64,000 nt of DNA, taken from positions 868,001 through 932,000 of the forward strand of contig NZ_BAABDF010000007.1 in assembly GCF_039539485.1 (NCBI RefSeq). The letters are read 5' to 3'. This DNA comes from Celeribacter arenosi (GTDB lineage: Bacteria > Pseudomonadota > Alphaproteobacteria > Rhodobacterales > Rhodobacteraceae). Each line of letters opens with the position of its first letter. The stretch's first letter is position 1. Under the pieces are notes generated by a model. It worked only from the letters and a program-made list of their open reading frames with translations, did not search any database and was not told the DNA's origin. Positions 16,704-25,433 of the stretch are shown piece after piece. The position numbers and the translations under genes were made by a program.

Positions 16704-17210
16704 ATGGCCGAGATCAAAGACCCCGAAAACACGATCCTGTTGGAACTCAAAGATGGCACGGTTGTCATCGAGCTTATGCCAGAGATTGCGCCCGAGCACT
16801 GCGCACGGATGAAAGAGCTTGCCCGCGCAGGTGCCTATGACCACGTGATTTTCCACCGCGTGATCGATGGTTTCATGGCGCAGACAGGCGACGTGCAATT
16901 CGGCAACCAATCCAAAGAGTTCGAACTGCGTCGCGCGGGAACGGGTGCCTCTGAGCTGCCTGATCTGGCGGCTGAATTCTCCGGCATCCCCCACGATCGC
17001 GGCACAATCGGTGCGGCACGTTCGCAAAACCCGAACTCCGCCAATTCGCAGTTCTTCATCAATTTCTCGGACAACCACTTCCTCAACCGCCAGTACACGG
17101 TCTATGGCCGCGTGATTTCCGGTATGGAACATGTCGATGCGATCACCCGCGGTGAGCCGCCGATGTACCCCGATGAAATGGTGTCGGTGAAGGTTGCCGC
17201 AGATGCGTAA
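16704..17210 (+). CDS. cyclophilin-type peptidylprolyl isomerase, cytosolic
   Basis: This 168-residue PpiB-like cyclophilin catalyses cis-trans isomerisation of prolyl bonds. FHRVIDGFMAQTGDVQFG (active-site Arg and Phe), NSANSQFFI and HFLNRQYTVYGRVISGME are all present. There is no signal peptide, so it is cytosolic. The ATG at 16704 has GGAG six bases upstream and starts the domain; earlier in-frame starts are not conserved. It overlaps the next cyclophilin gene by eight bases. Confidence 0.94.
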   Translation: MAEIKDPENTILLELKDGTVVIELMPEIAPEHCARMKELARAGAYDHVIFHRVIDGFMAQTGDVQFGNQSKEFELRRAGTGASELPDLAAEFSGIPHDRGTIGAARSQNPNSANSQFFINFSDNHFLNRQYTVYGRVISGMEHVDAITRGEPPMYPDEMVSVKVAADA

Positions 17211-17760
17211 ATCTCTCATCCTGATCGCGGCGCTGGCCGCATCGCCCGCTTTCGCCACCGGTCTCGATATTGAGGTCGAAGGCGAGGCGAACGGCACCGT
17301 GCACATCGATTTGTTCGAAGATGTCGCCCCCGGTCATGTCGCGCATATCACCAAACTCGTCGAAGAAGGCGCCTATGAAGGCGTGGTGTTTCATCGCGTG
17401 ATCGACGGCTTCATGGCGCAAACCGGCGATGTCGAGTTTGGCAAGTCCGGCGCGGACGGGTTTTCGATGCAGATGGCAGGGCGGGGCGGGTCATCCTATC
17501 CTGACCTAAAGGCCGAATTCTCTGACGCACCCTTCGTCGAGGGCACAGTCGGCATGGCACGCAGCCAGAGCCCGGATAGCGCGAACAGCCAGTTTTTCAT
17601 CATGTTCGCGCCTGCACCGCACCTCGACGGGCAATACACAGTCGTTGGAAAAGTGACCTCCGGCATGGACATCGTGCACGCCATCAAACGCGGGACCGGG
17701 CCAAACGGTGCCGTGATCGGCGTGCCGGATATGATGTCGCATGTGACTGTCACACCATGA
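17203..17760 (+). CDS. cyclophilin-type peptidylprolyl isomerase, exported
   Basis: This second cyclophilin has 185 residues, with a Sec signal peptide at the start (RKSLILIAALAASPAFA, cleavage about residue 18). It is expected in the periplasm. FHRVIDGFMAQTGDVEFG, NSANSQFFIMFAPAPHLDGQYTVVG and a C-terminal MMSHVTV are visible. It overlaps the cytosolic copy by eight bases and is clearly a duplicate of it. The start at 17203 gives the basic n-region of the signal peptide; a TTG nine bases upstream is a weaker choice. Confidence 0.93.
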   Translation: MRKSLILIAALAASPAFATGLDIEVEGEANGTVHIDLFEDVAPGHVAHITKLVEEGAYEGVVFHRVIDGFMAQTGDVEFGKSGADGFSMQMAGRGGSSYPDLKAEFSDAPFVEGTVGMARSQSPDSANSQFFIMFAPAPHLDGQYTVVGKVTSGMDIVHAIKRGTGPNGAVIGVPDMMSHVTVTP

Positions 17761-17821
17761 CTTTTCATGTCGCCGTCCCTACATTAAAGATGAGCTGAAC
17801 AGCTTTTTCAGGGAGGGCGAC

Positions 17822-18655
17822 ATGAAATCTATTCTGGTTGCAACGGATCTTTCAGAACGATCGGACCGGGCGATAGAGAGGGCCGCACAACTCGCGTCCC
17901 AGAGCGGTGCGAGCCTATGTGTGCTGCACGTCGTGGACGCCGATTTGCCGAGTGCCATGGCGGATGAAATCGCCGAAGGTGCGAAGGAACAGATCACCTC
18001 TTTGCTCGCGAAAGATAACATTAAGGCCGAGGTCTTGGTGGAATTTGGCGATGCCTGGCTCACCATAAGCGAGGTGCTTGCCGCGATGAAAGCTGATCTG
18101 CTGGTGCTCGGAACCCACCGTCACCGCGGTTTTGCGGAACTGTTTCGCGGCACCACGGTCGAGCGGATCACCAAACAGAGCAACGTCCCCGTTCTCATGG
18201 TCAAGGACCCTGTGATGGGCCCTTACGCGCGTCCTTTGGTGGGTGTGGATTACTCGAAATGCTCTGCGCGCGCCCTGCAAGTTGCGCGTGATCTCGTGCC
18301 TGACGCCACACTCACGATCGTGAACGGGTATCACGTGCCGTTCAAAGGCCTCACCGAGCGCACTGATGCGCATGGCCAAATGAGCAAACGTGACACCGAA
18401 AAATACCAATCCGAGGCGCGCGATGCCTTGGGTCAGTTCCTTGACGGGATCGATCATGACCTCGGTAAGGTCGACACTGTTGTCAAAGAGGGCGGTGGCG
18501 CGGTTTTGATCGCAGCCGTGGCGGAGAAACGGGATGCCGATCTCGTCTGCGTCGGATCGCACGCGCGCTCATGGCTTGCGGGTGCTCTATTGGGCAGCAC
18601 GGCTGTGGACCTGATGGCAAGCGGCGCCACCGATATTTTGGTGACCCCGCTGTAA
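17822..18655 (+). CDS. universal stress protein with two Usp domains
   Basis: This 277-residue cytosolic protein is made of two tandem UspA domains (about residues 1-135 and 138-277). The first begins KSILVATDLSERSDRAIERAA and ends with a TTVERITKQSNVPVLMVK nucleotide-loop segment. The second ends GALLGSTAVDLMASGATDILVTPL. GGGAGG sits just upstream of the ATG. Proteins of this type bind ATP and are linked to stress survival; no partner is suggested by the neighbours. It is convergent with tyrS, eight bases away. Confidence 0.92.
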   Translation: MKSILVATDLSERSDRAIERAAQLASQSGASLCVLHVVDADLPSAMADEIAEGAKEQITSLLAKDNIKAEVLVEFGDAWLTISEVLAAMKADLLVLGTHRHRGFAELFRGTTVERITKQSNVPVLMVKDPVMGPYARPLVGVDYSKCSARALQVARDLVPDATLTIVNGYHVPFKGLTERTDAHGQMSKRDTEKYQSEARDALGQFLDGIDHDLGKVDTVVKEGGGAVLIAAVAEKRDADLVCVGSHARSWLAGALLGSTAVDLMASGATDILVTPL

Positions 18656-18663
18656 TCTCGCGC

Positions 18664-19917
18664 CTAACCCAAGGTGACGAGGGCGTGTCGTTTCTTGCCC
18701 GCGGACAGTTTTAGCGGGCTCGAAAGGTCGCTCGCTTTGATCAAAGTGCCCGCATCGGTATGCGCCGCATCGTTCACCTTGGCACCCCCCTCGGCGAAGA
18801 GGCGCTTGGCGTCTTTACCCGATCCGGCGAGGCCCGAGCGCACAAAGAGTTGGACGATGGAAATCCCGTCGCCGATCTCGGCAGCCGTCAGTTCGAGCGT
18901 GGGGAGATCGTCCCCCATACCACCCTTTTCGAACACTTCGCGCGCCGTGGCCTCTGCCGCTGCGGCCGCTTCTGCACCGTGCAGGAGCGTGGTGACCTCG
19001 TTGGCGAGAGTGATCTTTGCGCCGTTGATCTGCGACCCTTCCAAGGCACCTAGACGGTCGCATTCCTCGATGGGAAGCTCTGTGTAGAGCTTCAGGAACC
19101 GCCCCACGTCCGCGTCCGTTGTATTGCGCCAGAATTGCCAGAACTCATAGGGGCTCAGCATTTCCGCATTGAGCCAGATTGCGCCCTGTTGCGATTTGCC
19201 CATCTTTTTGCCGTCCGACGTCGTCAAGAGAGGCGAAGTCAGGCCGTAGATTTCATGGTCGAGCACCCGCCGTGTCAGGTCGATCCCGTTGACGATATTG
19301 CCCCACTGGTCAGAGCCGCCCATCTGTAGAAGGCAGCCATAGCGGCGGTTCAACTCGAGGAAATCATAGGCCTGCAGGATCATGTAGTTGAATTCGAGGA
19401 ATGACAGCGACTGCTCACGGTCAAGGCGCGACTTCACACTCTCGAACGACAGCATCCGGTTGACCGAAAAATGCCGCCCGATGTCGCGCAGGAAATCGAG
19501 GTAGTTCAACCCGTCAAGCCATTCGGCGTTGTTGAGCATAAGCGCGCGGTTTGGCGCGTCGGTGTCGTAGTCAATATAGGCGGCAAAGACCTTTTTGATC
19601 CCCGCGATATTGTCGTCGATCTGGTCGCCGGTGAGCAAAGGACGTTCGTCGGCGCGGAAACTGGGATCGCCCACCTTCGTGGTGCCGCCGCCCATAAGGG
19701 TGATCGGCTGGTGGCCGGTCTTTTGCAGCCAGCGCAACATCATGATCTGGATAAGAGACCCGACATGAAGCGATTTGGCGGTTGCATCAAACCCGATGTA
19801 GGCGGGCACGACACCTTTCGCGAGCGCTTCATCGAGGCCTTGATAATCCGTGCAATCGGAAAGGAAGCCACGCTCGATCATCACAGACATAAAGTCCGAC
19901 TTGGGGTGGTAGGTCAT
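18664..19917 (-). CDS. tyrS: tyrosyl-tRNA synthetase
   Basis: This class I aminoacyl-tRNA synthetase charges tRNA-Tyr. The 417-residue protein has YIGFDATAKSLHVGSLI (HIGH-like motif HVGS at 51-54), LMGGGTTKVGDPSF, the KMSKS-like KKMGKS near residue 235, and a C-terminal S4 RNA-binding domain (LFAEGGAKVNDAAHTDAGTLI). It is divergent from anmK with 71 bases between. Confidence 0.96.
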   Translation of the reverse strand: MTYHPKSDFMSVMIERGFLSDCTDYQGLDEALAKGVVPAYIGFDATAKSLHVGSLIQIMMLRWLQKTGHQPITLMGGGTTKVGDPSFRADERPLLTGDQIDDNIAGIKKVFAAYIDYDTDAPNRALMLNNAEWLDGLNYLDFLRDIGRHFSVNRMLSFESVKSRLDREQSLSFLEFNYMILQAYDFLELNRRYGCLLQMGGSDQWGNIVNGIDLTRRVLDHEIYGLTSPLLTTSDGKKMGKSQQGAIWLNAEMLSPYEFWQFWRNTTDADVGRFLKLYTELPIEECDRLGALEGSQINGAKITLANEVTTLLHGAEAAAAAEATAREVFEKGGMGDDLPTLELTAAEIGDGISIVQLFVRSGLAGSGKDAKRLFAEGGAKVNDAAHTDAGTLIKASDLSSPLKLSAGKKRHALVTLG

Positions 19918-19988
19918 CGACGCATTATCCTTTCCATGCTTTCGCGCGGCCTGATATATCGGTCAGGACACCAAAGGGAAAGAGCGTT

Positions 19989-21071
19989 ATGGGGGCAGGG
20001 ATCTGGGTTGCGGGCTGCATGTCGGGCACATCGCTGGATGGCGTGGATGTCGCGATGATCCGCACCGATGGCGTGTCGCTTTTCGAAGCGGGAGATCACG
20101 TTTTTCGCCCCTATAGCGAGGCAGAACAGGCCGTGCTGCGCGCAGCCCTCGGTTCATGGGACGCGCCCTCTGAAGTCACCGAACTGATCGAGACCGCCCA
20201 CGCCGAGGCTCTGTCCCATCTCGACGGATACGAACTCATCGGGTTTCATGGGCAGACACTGGCCCACGACCCCGCAAACCGGCGCACCTATCAGGCCGGG
20301 GATGGCTCGATTCTCGCCGAGGTGCTCGGCGCGCCGGTGGTGTGGGACTTTCGCACCGCTGATGTACAGATGGGCGGGCAGGGTGCACCATTGGCACCGT
20401 TTTACCACCATGCGCTGGCTCGTGTTGCGGGGTTGGATGCGCCGGTCGTGATCGTGAACCTCGGCGGTGTTGGTAATATGACCTATGTCGATCCGCGCAT
20501 CGCTGATCCGGTGAACCCTGCGGCCTTGCTCGCCTTTGATACCGGTCCGGCCAATGCGCCGATCAACGACCTGATGCGCGACCGCATGGGGCGCGCCTTT
20601 GACGAAGGGGGCGCGGTCGCCGCCTTGGGCGCGGTGAATGCCGACATTGTGGCGGATTTTCTGACCGCACCCTTCTTTGCAAAGATGCCGCCCAAGTCAT
20701 TGGATCGAAATGACTTTCACGCCCTTTTGGCGTCGGTCGCGGAGTTGGATGACGCAGGGGCGATTGCCACGTTGACGGCCTGTGTGTCAGCGAGCGTCGC
20801 CGCGAGCCTGAATCATTGCCCGCATAAGCCGAGCGCGCTCTATGTCACTGGCGGGGGTCGTCACAATGACACGCTTATGGCGATGCTGACGCGGGATACC
20901 GGTCTGCACGTGGCACCTATCGAGGATCTGGGTTTCGACGGGGATATGTTGGAGGCGCAGGCGTTCGCATTTCTCGCAGCGCGCGTTTTGAACGGCCTCG
21001 CGACATCTGCGCCATCAACGACCGGCGTGTCCGCCGCCATCGGCGGGGGACGGGTGTCGCGTCCAACCTAG
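19989..21071 (+). CDS. anmK: anhydro-N-acetylmuramic acid kinase
   Basis: This enzyme phosphorylates 1,6-anhydro-N-acetylmuramic acid to MurNAc-6-phosphate during cell-wall recycling. The 360-residue protein has the hallmark VAGCMSGTSLDGVDVAMI at the N-terminus, IGFHGQTLAHDP, and the C-terminal ATP-binding segment YVTGGGRHNDTLM with DGDMLEAQAFAFLAARV. The divergent tyrS-anmK arrangement is common in alphaproteobacteria. GGGAAAGAG precedes the ATG. Confidence 0.95.
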   Translation: MGAGIWVAGCMSGTSLDGVDVAMIRTDGVSLFEAGDHVFRPYSEAEQAVLRAALGSWDAPSEVTELIETAHAEALSHLDGYELIGFHGQTLAHDPANRRTYQAGDGSILAEVLGAPVVWDFRTADVQMGGQGAPLAPFYHHALARVAGLDAPVVIVNLGGVGNMTYVDPRIADPVNPAALLAFDTGPANAPINDLMRDRMGRAFDEGGAVAALGAVNADIVADFLTAPFFAKMPPKSLDRNDFHALLASVAELDDAGAIATLTACVSASVAASLNHCPHKPSALYVTGGGRHNDTLMAMLTRDTGLHVAPIEDLGFDGDMLEAQAFAFLAARVLNGLATSAPSTTGVSAAIGGGRVSRPT

Positions 21072-21093
21072 ATTGGCGCGCGCAATACGCCCG

Positions 21094-21519
21094 TCATCCA
21101 CGGGGAATGTCAAAACCGTCTGGCGCCAATTCAAAACCTTCGAACCGGAAACCCGGCGATACAGTACAGCCCACCAGCGTCCAGTCCCCCGTGGTTTCGG
21201 CCGCCTGCCAATTGTCCTTTGGCACAATCACTTGAGGTGCCTCGCCCCCCATCACGTCAGGTCCTAGTCGGTGGTCCTGCGCCGGTCCGGTATCCGTTTG
21301 CGCAATCGACAGGATCAGCGGCGCGCCTGCGTAGTAGTGCCAGATTTCGACTGCATCGACGCGGTGCCAATGGCTGCGCTCCCCTCTGCCCAACAGGAAA
21401 TAGATACTGGTCCCGCTGGAACGCGGGGTGCCATCGTCCTCCCAAGTCTGCCGATACCATCCGCCCTCGGGATGGGGGGCGAGGTTCATCCGTTGGATCA
21501 GGTCCGCTGCTGTGGTCAT
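21094..21519 (-). CDS. DUF985-type cupin protein
   Basis: This 141-residue single-domain cupin of the DUF985 family is recognised from LAPHPEGGWYRQTW, SSGTSIYFLLGRGERSHWHRVDAVEIWHYYAG (metal-binding histidine pattern) and VGCTVSPGFRFEGFEL. The function of the family is not settled; members bind metal and perhaps sugar-nucleotide-like ligands. It is convergent with anmK, 22 bases away. AAAGGAG precedes the start. Confidence 0.9.
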   Translation of the reverse strand: MTTAADLIQRMNLAPHPEGGWYRQTWEDDGTPRSSGTSIYFLLGRGERSHWHRVDAVEIWHYYAGAPLILSIAQTDTGPAQDHRLGPDVMGGEAPQVIVPKDNWQAAETTGDWTLVGCTVSPGFRFEGFELAPDGFDIPRG

Positions 21520-22156
21520 TTGATGTCTCCTTTAGGGCCGTTTGCGCGAAACAACCGCTCTGTCCATCCGTGCATCACGCGGGATTCGGCGCGGCAAGGA
21601 TAAAAAGGCGGTTGCATGGAAAGTGTTGGCACCCCTCACAAGTCCAACACAGGCCACGCAACCGCAAAAGCGCAAATGTGCGGCGTAATCCTCATAGTGT
21701 GTTGTGCGTCGGGGGACACCGGCACAAAACCCACCATGGGAAACCGCACACCCATCGCGACGGAGAGGTGCGATGGAATTCGCCAGCCGGATGTCTCGAA
21801 CTGTCAGGATCAGTTCGGCTTTCAGGTTCGGAGGAAGCAACCCCACAACAGTCGCGTGATTAAGCTCACGCATGTCGCTTCAACCAAATTTACCTTCGAC
21901 AACCGCGTCTAACGAGCGCTTGACGTAACGTTATTCTGCTGGGGCCAGATACTAAAGTGTGCAAATCCATACCCTCCGGATTCACCCACCTTTGGTTTGG
22001 TTTCGCGTCGAAGTTGGTGCAAAATCGCAACTTAAGTTTCTACCAACTGGAGTGCGGTTTTTGCCAAAGCGCTTTGTCACTGTCTGGAGATTCGGGGAAA
22101 CCCCATTGCTCCTGTAGTGGGTGCCTGCGAGGGAGGCGAAGACCGGGCTACGAAAA
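21520..22156. other. 637-base stretch with no supported gene
   Basis: Between the cupin gene and the enolase terminator, no reading frame has conserved-looking protein, a good ribosome site or coding-like composition. The region is less GC-rich near 21880-22060. The cupin promoter must lie at its left end. No tRNA fold or strong terminator was found apart from the enolase terminator at the right edge. Confidence 0.5.
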
Positions 22157-22180
22157 AGCCCCGCCAAAACGGGCGGGGCT
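22157..22180 (-). terminator. rho-independent terminator of eno
   Basis: AGCCCCGCC (22157-22165) pairs with GGCGGGGCT (22172-22180). On the minus strand the stem is followed by TTTTT, 25 bases beyond the enolase stop. Confidence 0.92.
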
Positions 22181-22204
22181 TTCCAAGGTCGTTGGGGTCT
22201 CTCG

Positions 22205-23482
22205 TTATCCTTTGAGGATAGAGCGGCCTGCGTATTCGGCACTCGCGCCGAGTTGTTCTTCGATCCGGATCAGTTGGTTGTATTTTGCCAAACGGTCGGA
22301 GCGCGAAAGAGAGCCTGTTTTGATCTGGCCACAATTGGTGGCTACCGCGAGATCGGCAATCGTGGCGTCTTCGGTTTCGCCGGAGCGGTGCGACATCACG
22401 TTGGTGTAGCGCGCGCGGTGGGCCATATCGACGGCCTTGAGCGTTTCCGAAAGCGACCCGATCTGGTTGACCTTCACGAGCATGGAGTTCGCAACCCCGC
22501 GCTTGATCCCGTCTGCGAGACGAACGGGGTTGGTCACAAAGAGATCGTCACCCACCAGCTGCACCTTATCGCCGAGCTTGTCGGTCAGCAGTTTCCATCC
22601 GTCCCAATCGTCCTCGGCCATGCCGTCCTCGATGGAGATGATCGGATAGTCGCCACAAAGTTTGGCGAGGTAGTCGACGTTTTCCTCGGAGCTGAGCGAG
22701 AGGCCTTCGCCCTTCATCTCGTATTTGCCGTTTTTGTAATACTCGGTCGATGCGGCATCGAGCGCGAGATACATGTCGTCGCCGGGTTTGTAGCCGGCCT
22801 TCTCAATCGCCTTGAGCACGAAATCGAGCGCATCGCGGGTCGAGGAAATATTCGGCGCGAACCCGCCCTCGTCACCAATGCCGGTGTTGTAGCCCGCATC
22901 AGAGAGTTCTTTTTTCAGGGTGTGGAAAACTTCCGCGCCCATGCGCACAGCTTCACGGATGTTTTCCGCGCTGACCGGCATGATCATGAATTCCTGAACG
23001 TCGATCGGGTTGTCGGCATGTTCGCCGCCATTGATGATGTTCATCATCGGCACAGGCAAAATGCGCGCAGAGGAGCCGCCAACATAGCGGTAGAGGGGCA
23101 GGGCGGAGTAATCCGCAGCAGCCTTGGCAGCAGCCAGTGACACACCAAGGATCGCGTTGGCGCCAAGGCGCGCTTTGTTCGCGGTGCCATCAAGCTCGAT
23201 CATCATGGCATCGAGCGCTTCTTGTTCGGTGGAGTCCATGCCGACGAGGGCTTCGGCGATTTCGCCGTTCACCGCAGCAACGGCGTCCAGAACACCTTTG
23301 CCTTTATAGCGGTTTTTGTCGCCGTCACGGCGTTCGTGCGCTTCGTGCATGCCGGTTGATGCCCCCGATGGGACTGCAGCGCGGCCCATGGTGCCGTCTT
23401 CAAGCAGGACGTCGACCTCTACGGTCGGATTGCCGCGGCTGTCGAGAATCTCGCGGCCGGTGATGTCGATGATGGTGCTCAT
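22205..23482 (-). CDS. eno: enolase
   Basis: This enzyme interconverts 2-phosphoglycerate and phosphoenolpyruvate and is also part of RNA degradosomes in many bacteria. The 425-residue protein shows the N-terminal GREILDSRGNPTVEVDV, PSGASTGMHEAHERRDGD, the metal- and substrate-binding SIEDGMAEDDWDGW and VGDDLFVTN segments, and the signature MLVKVNQIGSLSETL and SHRSGETEDATIADL. It is transcribed alone, with its own terminator and a 345-base upstream region. Confidence 0.97.
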   Translation of the reverse strand: MSTIIDITGREILDSRGNPTVEVDVLLEDGTMGRAAVPSGASTGMHEAHERRDGDKNRYKGKGVLDAVAAVNGEIAEALVGMDSTEQEALDAMMIELDGTANKARLGANAILGVSLAAAKAAADYSALPLYRYVGGSSARILPVPMMNIINGGEHADNPIDVQEFMIMPVSAENIREAVRMGAEVFHTLKKELSDAGYNTGIGDEGGFAPNISSTRDALDFVLKAIEKAGYKPGDDMYLALDAASTEYYKNGKYEMKGEGLSLSSEENVDYLAKLCGDYPIISIEDGMAEDDWDGWKLLTDKLGDKVQLVGDDLFVTNPVRLADGIKRGVANSMLVKVNQIGSLSETLKAVDMAHRARYTNVMSHRSGETEDATIADLAVATNCGQIKTGSLSRSDRLAKYNQLIRIEEQLGASAEYAGRSILKG

Positions 23483-23827
23483 AAGGTGTCCCTCTCGTTT
23501 CGCTCACTAGTAACGGGCCAATGGCATCGGTGATAGCACTCCCGCCCGTCGGGTCAACTGCCGACACGCTAACATCATCCCACGATCTCCGTTAGCGGTA
23601 ACTGATTTGGGTCAATACGCCTGCGCGTGGCCGCCTGTTTTGCCTGTGAAAACCGGTTGGGGGGAAATTTCGGGCAAAGTTTCACCCTGAAATTGTCACC
23701 TTTATCTGCCAAACGGATGCGGACCCCGCGAGTCACCACCAGATACCGAACCAAGTAGCGACACAGCCTAATCGGATCTGGATCAGGAACTCATGACTGC
23801 ATATTTCTAAGGAAAGACAAGTATCCT
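23483..23827. other. 345-base region upstream of eno and the Hint gene
   Basis: This divergent regulatory region contains no gene. It holds a LacI-type palindrome (see 23590-23603) and a further half-site CGCTAACA at 23567-23574. No hairpin with a T-run was seen. Confidence 0.5.
23590..23603. promoter_or_regulatory. LacI-type operator candidate upstream of eno
   Basis: CGTTAGCGGTAACT has GTTA and TAAC arms around a GCGG centre and matches a TGTTANCGNTAACA-like palindrome at 10 of the 12 defined positions. It is about 110 bases upstream of the enolase start. Similar sites lie upstream of the aldolase gene. Confidence 0.4.
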
Positions 23828-24874
23828 TTGGCCGACGAAGAGATTTTCATGCTGGGCGCGTCCCAGATTTCCATTTCCGATGGTGCCCAGCTCTCCGGGA
23901 TTACGCAGGGCGACGGATCCCATTTGGTTGGGCGAAACATCACGCTCAATTCCAATTCATGGCAGATCGCGAATATTACCGACAATGAAGGTGACTTTGG
24001 CGATTCCGACGACAGTCAGGTTCTGAACGGCGCGCAGACATTTGATGGTGTAGCCTATGCCGACGGACTCCGTGTCGAAGCCGAGTTTGGCCTGTTGGTA
24101 GAAGACCCGCTGGGCAATACCTATTATCTGCTCGCCTTCAACGTCAACGAACCGGGGGTCTCGAGCTATAGCACGGTGGAAGGTCTGGCCTTTGTCGGAG
24201 ATGTGGCCGGCTTCCCTCCCACTGACACCCCGCTCAAAGTGATCGGGAACTATGAAGGCCCCTCATACCTGTACACCGACCTTGCGACGCCGCCCTGTTT
24301 TACACGTGGGTGCCTTATCGCGACGCCCGATGGCGCGCGACCGGTAGAGGCGCTAGAGGTCGGCGATATGGTGCAGACACTTGACCATGGTGCCCAGCCG
24401 ATCCGGTGGATCGGACGTACCCGACTGCCCGCCACGGTCCTTGAACATCACCCGGAGTTTCGTCCCGTGATCGTGAAGCGCCACAGCTTCGGCACGGGTA
24501 AGCCCTATCGCGACACGCGGTTCTCGCCCCAGCACCGGCTGCTCGTAAACGGATGGCGGGCTCAATTGTTGTTCGGCGAGGACGAGGTGTTGGTGCCGGT
24601 GAAAAAACTGACGAACGACCGGACAATCATCACCGATCCCGAATTGGCGGATGTCGAATACGTCCACTTGCTGCTGGACCGCCATGAAGTCCTGTTCTGC
24701 GATGGTATCCCGACCGAGAGCCTTCTGACCGCGGATATTGCCGGTGAGGCGGGGGATAGCTACCGCGAAACACGGGCGTTGCTAGGCGACTTGCCCGATC
24801 ATGTTGGTGACATGCGTGCCGCGCGGCCTTGTGTGGGTGATAAACGTATCGCGTTGCTGCAGGACGCACTCTGA
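23828..24874 (+). CDS. Hint-domain protein
   Basis: This 348-residue protein has an N-terminal beta-rich section (about residues 9-150) and a Hint domain (about 157-300) opening PCFTRGCLIATPDGARPVEALEVGDMV. It continues with the typical DHGAQPIRWIGRTRLPA, FSPQHRLLVNG and EVLFCDGIPTESL. Roseobacters carry many such proteins, often secreted by type I systems without classical signals, and none is seen here. Whether the domain self-cleaves is unknown. The start is uncertain: TTG 23828 has AAGGAAA at some distance, while ATG 23849 has GAAGAGA five bases upstream and loses seven residues. Confidence 0.85.
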   Translation: MADEEIFMLGASQISISDGAQLSGITQGDGSHLVGRNITLNSNSWQIANITDNEGDFGDSDDSQVLNGAQTFDGVAYADGLRVEAEFGLLVEDPLGNTYYLLAFNVNEPGVSSYSTVEGLAFVGDVAGFPPTDTPLKVIGNYEGPSYLYTDLATPPCFTRGCLIATPDGARPVEALEVGDMVQTLDHGAQPIRWIGRTRLPATVLEHHPEFRPVIVKRHSFGTGKPYRDTRFSPQHRLLVNGWRAQLLFGEDEVLVPVKKLTNDRTIITDPELADVEYVHLLLDRHEVLFCDGIPTESLLTADIAGEAGDSYRETRALLGDLPDHVGDMRAARPCVGDKRIALLQDAL

Positions 24875-24881
24875 CGGGTCG

Positions 24882-25292
24882 TCACGTCTTTTTGCGGACC
24901 CCGTAGAGTTCCAGCCTGTGCCCCTTTAGGTCGTAGCCGAGTTTGGCGGCGATCCGTTCTTGCAGTTCTTCGATTTCGGGATCAATGAACTCGATGACTT
25001 TTCCGGATTCGATATCGATCAGGTGGTCGTGATGGGCGCGGTCCGCGTCTTCGTAGCGCGCGCGCCCATAGCCAAAGTCATGGCGCTCCAGAATACCCTC
25101 TTCTTCAAACAGCTTCACCGTGCGGTAAACAGTGGCCAATGAAATCTTGGGATCACGCGCCATGGCGCGGGCGTGCAATTCGTCGACATCGGGATGATCG
25201 CGCGATTGCTCCAGAACACTGGCAATAACGCGCCGCTGTTCGGTCAGGCGTAGGCCCTTTTCTTCGCAACGGGACAGTATTGTGTCGGTCAT
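24882..25292 (-). CDS. Fur-family metalloregulator (Fur/Mur type)
   Basis: This 136-residue regulator has a winged helix (LTEQRRVIASVLEQS, ISLATVYRTVKLFEEEGIL) followed by the metal-binding dimerisation domain with H87-H88-D89-H90, E101 and H125. The CxxC zinc pairs of enterobacterial Fur are absent, and the HHH motif of Irr is not present. In alphaproteobacteria this form usually acts as the manganese regulator Mur or a general Fur. The ATG at 25292 begins the conserved protein; 42 extra upstream residues in the long reading are unsupported. Confidence 0.9.
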   Translation of the reverse strand: MTDTILSRCEEKGLRLTEQRRVIASVLEQSRDHPDVDELHARAMARDPKISLATVYRTVKLFEEEGILERHDFGYGRARYEDADRAHHDHLIDIESGKVIEFIDPEIEELQERIAAKLGYDLKGHRLELYGVRKKT

Positions 25293-25433
25293 GCTCGCTC
25301 CGGTCGATATGGCGCGAGTGTATCGAATAGGCGCGACGAAGGTCCAGCCGGATTTGCCCCGGCCCGAAATGCATTTGCTACCATGGGCGCGGGGTCGTGA
25401 GAGTTGGGAAACCTGCAAGGGCGACCAAACGCC

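Noticed and set aside
21532..21873. A 113-residue minus-strand frame upstream of the cupin gene
   Set aside because: No conserved pattern, no ribosome site, and a composition rich in Arg, Cys and His typical of chance frames.
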